Assembly: GCF_004122735.1 (NCBI RefSeq)
Contig: NZ_SDIF01000028.1
Span: 1 to 64,000, forward strand
Length of the DNA: 64,000 bases
Origin: Streptomyces sioyaensis
Lineage (GTDB): Bacteria; Actinomycetota; Actinomycetes; Streptomycetales; Streptomycetaceae
Direction of reading: 5' to 3'
The position numbers and the translations under genes were made by a program. Below the pieces are notes generated by a model that saw only the letters and a list, made by a program, of their open reading frames with translations, ran no database searches and was not told the DNA's origin. This document shows positions 59,822 to 64,000 of the stretch, piece after piece (the first letter of the stretch is position 1; each line of letters begins with the position of its first letter).

Positions 59822-60763
59822 CTACCGGGCCAGTTCCCGCAGGACGGCTGAGGCAACGGCTGCGTCGAGTGCGCCGACGCCGGTCAGGTCGGCGACCGTG
59901 ACCGCCTCGTCCGGCCGCGCGAAGGGCCCGTCGAGCAGGAGACCGGCGGGGAGGTCACCGGTGGCGGTCGTGGCTCCGGCACGGACCGCATGGCCGAAGT
60001 CACCGTGGTCCAGGCACTGTTCGTGGTCGTCCGTCGCGATCAGTGCCGCGCGGGCGAAGAGGTCCGGGGGCAGTTCGTTCTTGTGCGGCATGTCGGTGCC
60101 GATCCCCGTCACGTGCGTCCCCGGTCGGACATGGACGGCCTGCAGGACCGGGGAGGTGGCCGGCGTCGTGGTGAGGACCATGTCGGCACCCGCGGCTTCT
60201 TCGGCGGACGCGGGCCGGGCACGGTGGCCCTGCGCGGTGAACTCCTCGCACAGCGCCCGGGTCCTGCCGGGGTGGCGCCCGTGGACGAGCACCGTGCTGA
60301 TCGGACGGAGTCCGGCCAGCCATGCGACCTGGAGGCGGGCCTGTTCTCCGGTGCCGAAGACGGCCAGGGTGGCGGCGTTCGGACGGGCCATGGCATGGGT
60401 GATCAGTGCGCCCGCGGCCGCGGTGCGCCGCGAGGTCAGCAGACCCTTGTCGTCGAGGATCGCGCGCACCTGGCCCGTACGGGCGCTGACCACGCACACC
60501 AGACCGTGCTGGCAGGACAGTCCGGCTGCGGGGTTGCGGTAGAAGCCGGTGGCGATCTTGACGGTGAAGTCGTGGGCACCGGTGACCAAGCCCGCCTTGA
60601 CGTGGCAGTCCCCGTCCGCGTCGGGGAACTGCAGGTGCAGCGGGGGCGGCACCGTGGTCTGCCCCTTGGCGTGGGCGATCAGCGCATCGCGGACGGCGTC
60701 GAGGACCAGGTCCGTGGTGGCAACCCGTTCGATGGCGGCGGCGTCGAAGACGGGCGGTGTCAT
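59822..60763 (-). CDS. Ornithine cyclodeaminase/mu-crystallin family protein
   Basis: The product is 313 residues. The NAD(P)-binding strand is TLAVFGTGEQARLQVAWL, and family residues include HVKAGLVTG, KIATGFYRNP, LLTSRRTAAAGALITHAMA and the metal-free loop GTHVTGIGTDMPHKNELPPD. Relatives are ornithine cyclodeaminase, alanine dehydrogenase and DauB, which reduces 2-keto-arginine imine. It is the third gene of a DauR-type regulator, aminotransferase and OCD operon, joined by ATGA overlaps. A role in making or recycling an amino acid by imine reduction is inferred. Confidence 0.88.
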   Translation of the reverse strand: MTPPVFDAAAIERVATTDLVLDAVRDALIAHAKGQTTVPPPLHLQFPDADGDCHVKAGLVTGAHDFTVKIATGFYRNPAAGLSCQHGLVCVVSARTGQVRAILDDKGLLTSRRTAAAGALITHAMARPNAATLAVFGTGEQARLQVAWLAGLRPISTVLVHGRHPGRTRALCEEFTAQGHRARPASAEEAAGADMVLTTTPATSPVLQAVHVRPGTHVTGIGTDMPHKNELPPDLFARAALIATDDHEQCLDHGDFGHAVRAGATTATGDLPAGLLLDGPFARPDEAVTVADLTGVGALDAAVASAVLRELAR

Positions 60764-61893
60764 CGGTGTGCCCGCATCCACTGCGCGAAGGCGGCCAGGC
60801 CCTGCTCCGGGTTGCGGCGGCCGATGCCGATGCGGAACCGGTCGGCCGGCGTGGGGGTGAGTTCGGAGCGGTAGATGCTCGCGGGCAGCAGCAGGACGCC
60901 GGCCTGCTCCACCAGGCGGGTGCAGAACTCCTCCACGCCCTCCGGGCCGAGGTAGCGGGGGTAGGCGACGCAGCCGCCGTCCGGCGCCTGCCACTCGAAG
61001 ACGTCCGCGAACTCGGCGAAGAACGCTTCGAAGACCGGCAGATTCCGCTCGATCAGGGCCCGGTTGCGGTCCAGGATCGTCTGCCGGGCCTTGAGCGCGA
61101 TGCGGGCCAGCACCTCGCCGGGGGCGGAGTTGCAGATGGTGGTGTAGTGCTTGGCCCGCTCCAGCCGGGTGAGCAGGTCCCGGTCACGGCAGGTGATCCA
61201 GCCGATCCGCAGGCCGGGCAGGCCCAGCGACTTCGAGGTCACGTTCAGCGAGAGGGCGCGCTCGGACAGGTCCGCGGCCTGCGGAAGGGTGCGGGCCGGA
61301 TCGCGTTCCAGGCCGCGGTAGACCTCGTCGCTGAACAGGTGGATGCCGCGCTCGTCGCACAGCCGCGCCAGCTCGGTGAAGTCCGCGGCGCTGATGACCT
61401 TGCCGGTGGGGTTGTTGGGGAAGTTCACCGACACCACCCGCGTGTGCGGCCGGATCGCCGCCTTCACCCGGTCGAGGTCCAGGGCCCAGTCCCGGTCCGG
61501 ATCGAGAGCGACGCCGGTGACCTCGCACAGGGCCATCGGCACGGTCTCGGCCGCCTGGTAGTTCGGGGTCACCACCACCGCGTGGTCCCCGGCGTCCAGC
61601 AGGACGTTCATCGCCAGGTACAGGGCCTCCTCGGCGCCCGCGAAGCAGATGACGTCAGCGGCGTCCACCCGCTCATACGTCCGGGCGATCACCTCGCGCA
61701 GCTCCGGATCGCCGTAGGTCTCGGTGTAGCCCAAGGACAGGTTCTCGAACGCGGCGCGGTCCTGGTCGCCGGCCAGGGCGAGCAGCTCGCCGAGCGTCAT
61801 GGTCTGGACGTCGGAGGCGGTCATGTGGTGGCGCGCGGTGAACTCCCACTGGGAGAAGTAGGTTTCGAGGCGGAAGTCGGGCAGCCGGGTCAT
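60760..61893 (-). CDS. PLP-dependent fold-type I aminotransferase
   Basis: The product is 377 residues of the class I/II aminotransferase family. PLP residues are visible: FAGAEEALYLAMNVLL, NFPNNPTGKVIS, HLFSDEVYRGLE and TSKSLGLPGLRIGW, with Lys in TSKS as Schiff-base residue; the C-terminal RFRIGIGRR has the carboxylate Arg. The N-terminus RLETYFSQWEFTARHHMTAS resembles PLP enzymes acting on arginine-like substrates, but this is tentative. Its start overlaps the stop of the regulator gene (ATGA) and its stop overlaps the OCD gene, so all three are co-translated. Confidence 0.88.
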   Translation of the reverse strand: MTRLPDFRLETYFSQWEFTARHHMTASDVQTMTLGELLALAGDQDRAAFENLSLGYTETYGDPELREVIARTYERVDAADVICFAGAEEALYLAMNVLLDAGDHAVVVTPNYQAAETVPMALCEVTGVALDPDRDWALDLDRVKAAIRPHTRVVSVNFPNNPTGKVISAADFTELARLCDERGIHLFSDEVYRGLERDPARTLPQAADLSERALSLNVTSKSLGLPGLRIGWITCRDRDLLTRLERAKHYTTICNSAPGEVLARIALKARQTILDRNRALIERNLPVFEAFFAEFADVFEWQAPDGGCVAYPRYLGPEGVEEFCTRLVEQAGVLLLPASIYRSELTPTPADRFRIGIGRRNPEQGLAAFAQWMRAHR

Positions 61894-62534
61894 GACGTCT
61901 GGTCCTTTGCGCTGGATGCTCTGAGTTCGGCCAGCAGGCCGTAGAGGGTGGATCGGGAGACCCGCAGGGTGCCGGCGACGACCGGAGCGGCGCGGCGGAC
62001 GGCGAAGACCTTGGCCTCCTCCAGCCGGGCGAGGACGGCCAGGCGGTCCTGGCGGGTCAGACGCTCCACCGGGCGGCCGCACTCGCGCACGTACGCACCG
62101 ACGATGTGCTGGACACGCTCGCTCCAGTCCTGTTCGAACAGCGGCTCCGGGCGGGGGGCGGACGGGGCGCCGAATGCGGACAGCACGGCCGCGGCCTGCT
62201 CCAGCGGCGTGCGGTCGAGGTTCACGCACAGCACCGCCGACGCCTTGTCGTCCTCGTCGCGCAGGACCGCGCTGACCGAAGACAGTCGCCGGCCGTCCGC
62301 GAGCAGCTTCTCGTAGGGCCCGAACACGTCCTGGGCCGTCGGATCGAGCGTGTCCAGCTCGCCGAGCAGCGACGGATCCCCCGGCCCGCGGGAGGTCATC
62401 GGATTCCAGACGGCCAGGATCCGGTCGGTAACCGGATCGTGCAGGACCACCTCGGCGTACGGGCCGAGCAGCAGGGCAATGGCCCGGCAGGCCGGCGCCC
62501 ACGTCCGTACCCGGGGGTCGGAGTTCTCGTCCAT
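61890..62534 (-). CDS. DauR/YheO-type PAS and HTH regulator
   Basis: The product is 214 residues. An N-terminal YheO-like PAS domain (residues 12-125: LLLGPYAEVVLHDPVTDRI, LSSVSAVLRD, AVLCVNLDRTPLE) is joined to a C-terminal HTH of the DauR class (RQDRLAVLARLEEA, VAGTLRVSRSTLYGLLAELR). In Pseudomonas DauR represses the D-arginine operon dauBAR, where DauB is an OCD-family protein, which fits the gene order here. ATG 62534 is preferred; ATG 62543 lies two bases from a tandem operator and is not preceded by a ribosome binding site. Autoregulation through those operators is likely. Confidence 0.85.
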   Translation of the reverse strand: MDENSDPRVRTWAPACRAIALLLGPYAEVVLHDPVTDRILAVWNPMTSRGPGDPSLLGELDTLDPTAQDVFGPYEKLLADGRRLSSVSAVLRDEDDKASAVLCVNLDRTPLEQAAAVLSAFGAPSAPRPEPLFEQDWSERVQHIVGAYVRECGRPVERLTRQDRLAVLARLEEAKVFAVRRAAPVVAGTLRVSRSTLYGLLAELRASSAKDQTS

Positions 62535-62544
62535 GCTCTCCATG

Positions 62545-62580
62545 CCTGGACTATAAGTCCAGGCTGGACTAAACGTCCAG
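62545..62580. promoter_or_regulatory. Tandem palindromic operators before the DauR-type gene
   Basis: The first is CCTGGACTATAAGTCCAGG at 62545-62563 (perfect eight-base arms, three-base centre). The second, CTGGACTAAACGTCCAG at 62564-62580, has six-base arms and follows directly. Their centres are 18 bases apart. The shared half-site is CTGGAC(T). Two dimers could bind next to each other, blocking the promoter of the regulator-aminotransferase-OCD operon. Confidence 0.75.
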
Positions 62581-62599
62581 AGGTCGAAAGGGGCGGACC

Positions 62600-63373
62600 C
62601 TAGCCGGCCAGGTACTGCCGCAGCAGATCGCCCAGTTCTTCCTCGAACTCGGCGTAATCCAGGCGGAGCTGGCCGCCCGGCCAGTTTTCGGGGAGCAGCC
62701 CGGCGGGCAGCAGGGGGTCGGCGAGGAGATGACGGAGCGCGGCGGCCGCGACGGTGAAGCGGTCGGCGGGGGTCGCGGCACGGTCCAGTGCGGCGCTCAG
62801 GTCACGGGCCCGTCGCGCCCAGCCGGGCAGGTCCCACAGCCGGCCGGCGAGCGCCACGGGGTCACCGTCCGGGGTGCCGGTGAGCCAGGTGCACTGCTCG
62901 GTGACGACGGCGGGGCGCGGCCGGTCGAGGTTGGCGGGGCGCAGCCAGCTGCCCTCGCGCAGCTCGGCCAGCCGCAGCGCCGCCATGGCCTGGCGCAGCG
63001 CGGTGCGCTCGGCGGCCGGCCGGCGCTCCGGGCTGGTGATCACGGCGATCTCCCAGTCCCCGCTCCAGGGGCGGGTCCGCGGGGAGCGGCTCTCGTCCTG
63101 CCGGGTCTGGCGGGCCAGCAGCCGGGGGGTGAGTGCGTACGAGCCGTCGCTCTGCTCCAGGTCGCCGGCGGCCACCATGCGGGAGAGCGCGACCCGGACG
63201 GTGCCCTCGGCGATGCCGAAGAGCTCGCCGACGCGCACCAGGGCACGGGCCGGCAGCCGCGGCGGGTGATGCCCCAGCAGGGTGCTCAGCACGATGGAGC
63301 GGGCAGTCAGCGGCCGCAGGGCGAGCGCGGCGGCCTCCGGGTCGCCGCTGGTGCCGGTGTCGTCGTCGTTCAT
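62600..63373 (-). CDS. PaaX-family transcriptional regulator
   Basis: The product is 257 residues: an N-terminal winged HTH (TARSIVLSTLLGHHPPRLPA, then GIAEGTVRVALSRMVAAGDL) and the PaaX C-terminal ligand domain with RPWSGDWEIAVIT and YAEFEEELGDLLRQYL. PaaX proteins repress phenylacetate or other acyl-CoA-linked operons and are released by an acyl-CoA. It is divergent from an acyl-CoA dehydrogenase 73 bases away, its probable target. ATG 63373 is preferred over ATG 63403, which falls inside the intergenic inverted repeat. Confidence 0.87.
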   Translation of the reverse strand: MNDDDTGTSGDPEAAALALRPLTARSIVLSTLLGHHPPRLPARALVRVGELFGIAEGTVRVALSRMVAAGDLEQSDGSYALTPRLLARQTRQDESRSPRTRPWSGDWEIAVITSPERRPAAERTALRQAMAALRLAELREGSWLRPANLDRPRPAVVTEQCTWLTGTPDGDPVALAGRLWDLPGWARRARDLSAALDRAATPADRFTVAAAALRHLLADPLLPAGLLPENWPGGQLRLDYAEFEEELGDLLRQYLAG

Positions 63374-63402
63374 ATGTGCCCGAAACTCTAGCCGTCGCTC
63401 CA

Positions 63403-63436
63403 TTACAGTCTTCCCACAGGTGTTCTACTTCTGTAA
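63403..63436. promoter_or_regulatory. Candidate PaaX-type operator
   Basis: TTACAG (63403-63408) and CTGTAA (63431-63436) are exact inverse half-sites 22 bases apart, in the divergent promoter between the PaaX and AidB-like genes. Spaced inverted half-sites are consistent with a PaaX operator, but the match is short. Confidence 0.45.
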
Positions 63437-63446
63437 CGTCAACGGT

Positions 63447-64000
63447 ATGACCGTCACCCATGAAGTCGAGAATCAGGCTCCGCCGCTGACCGGGTTCAGT
63501 ACGGCGGACGAGCCGGCCCTGCTGGAGGCGCTGCGCCGGGACGGTGCCGAGTGGGGCGTGCGGGAGGTCTCCGAGCTCGGTGCGCTGGCGGGTTCGGCGG
63601 CGGTCCAGGACCAGGCCCGCTGGGCGGAGGAGCAGCCGCCGCGGCTGCACACCCACGACCGGTTCGGCCACCGCATCGACGAGGTCGAGTTCCACCCGGC
63701 CTGGCACCAGCTGATGACCGTCGCCGTGGAGCACGGTCTGCACGCCGCGCCGTGGGCGGACGACCGCACCGGCGCGCATCTGGTGCGCGCCGCGAAGTTC
63801 TACGTCTGGTCGCAGGCCGAGCCGGGGCACGGCTGCCCGATCTCGATGACGTACGCCGCGGTCCCCGCGCTGCGCGCCGCACCGGATCTCGCCGCGCAGT
63901 ACGAGCCGCTGCTCAGCGCCCGCACCTACGACTTCGGGCTGCGGGCGCCGCTGACCAAGTCGGGCCTGATCGCGGGCATGTCGATGACGGAGAAGCAGGG
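63447..64000 (+). CDS. AidB-like acyl-CoA dehydrogenase, 3'-truncated by window
   Basis: The first 184 residues are present; the gene continues past the window end. The N-terminus MTVTHEVENQAPPLTGF, VREVSELGALAGSA, DRFGHRIDEVEFHPAWHQLM and AKFYVWSQAEPGHGCPISMTYAAVPALR match the AidB/isovaleryl-CoA dehydrogenase-like subfamily linked to the alkylation response. AidB in Escherichia coli binds DNA and flavin; actinobacterial homologues may instead oxidise acyl-CoA. The divergent PaaX gene suggests control by an acyl-CoA signal. The start ATG lacks a strong ribosome binding site, so a leaderless transcript is possible. Confidence 0.88.
   Translation, partial: MTVTHEVENQAPPLTGFSTADEPALLEALRRDGAEWGVREVSELGALAGSAAVQDQARWAEEQPPRLHTHDRFGHRIDEVEFHPAWHQLMTVAVEHGLHAAPWADDRTGAHLVRAAKFYVWSQAEPGHGCPISMTYAAVPALRAAPDLAAQYEPLLSARTYDFGLRAPLTKSGLIAGMSMTEKQ

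Noticed and set aside
1..64000. tRNA, rRNA, insertion sequence or prophage genes
   Set aside because: Read for typical tRNA arms, transposase or integrase motifs and phage structural genes; none were recognised. A dedicated tRNA scan would settle the first.

Overview
The window is very GC-rich DNA from a Streptomyces-like actinobacterium. Supporting signs are strong third-position G/C bias, many GTG starts, abundant ATGA/GTGA start-stop overlaps, a complete ergothioneine egtABCD operon, many Sec and Tat secreted enzymes, and the small 'NGG(A/T)PGSEGVA' dispersed repeats typical of Streptomyces. No rRNA, tRNA, phage, insertion sequence or CRISPR array was seen. Most of it looks like ordinary chromosomal content with a few accessory patches.

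Layout. 0.4-3.6 kb: a LodB/LodA-type pair (flavoprotein plus putative quinone-cofactor amino acid oxidase). 3.8-8.4 kb: thioesterase, streptogrisin-like protease, NlpC/P60-like protein and two exported proteins of unknown role. 8.4-11.8 kb: a three-gene acyl-CoA dehydrogenase/quinone oxidoreductase operon with a TetR-type operator; the middle gene carries a frameshift. 12-15.4 kb: GH18 protein, long-form GAPDH, HAD phosphatase. 15.9-16.5 kb: two tiny unrecognised genes in less GC-rich DNA. 16.9-21.2 kb: egtABCD. 21.4-24.8 kb: two PI-PLC-type phosphodiesterases around a membrane-anchored serine protease. 25-30.3 kb: FAD monooxygenase, a CYP102 (P450-reductase fusion) and a divergent PAS-LuxR regulator. 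30.4-38 kb: UspA, dodecin, amino acid permease, secreted protein, GH92 mannosidase, LysE/LysR pair (LysR frameshifted at a C7 run), EF-hand protein.

38-49.6 kb: UvrA2, a ferredoxin reductase with a deleted ferredoxin remnant in front of it, CapA-like lipoprotein, acetyltransferase, a coiled-coil/Mrr nuclease/TerD fusion, a DUF1330-type protein, and a 70-residue protein paired with a large helical protein. From 41.2 to 47.7 kb at least six unrelated short tandem repeats occur, several inside coding sequence or over stop codons. 50.4-59.8 kb: nitroreductase-hemerythrin fusion, acyl-CoA synthetase, GH29 fucosidase, a lipase-maturation-factor-like membrane protein with a CRP-like site upstream, TPR protein, Tat-exported lactonase. 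59.8-64 kb: a DauR-type regulator, aminotransferase and ornithine-cyclodeaminase-like operon preceded by tandem operators, then PaaX divergent from an AidB-like acyl-CoA dehydrogenase that runs off the end.

The most notable candidates for undescribed biology are the Mrr-TerD fusion with an N-terminal TTA codon, the 70-residue protein plus helical partner, the two-gene 15.9 kb island, and the repeat-dense zone.
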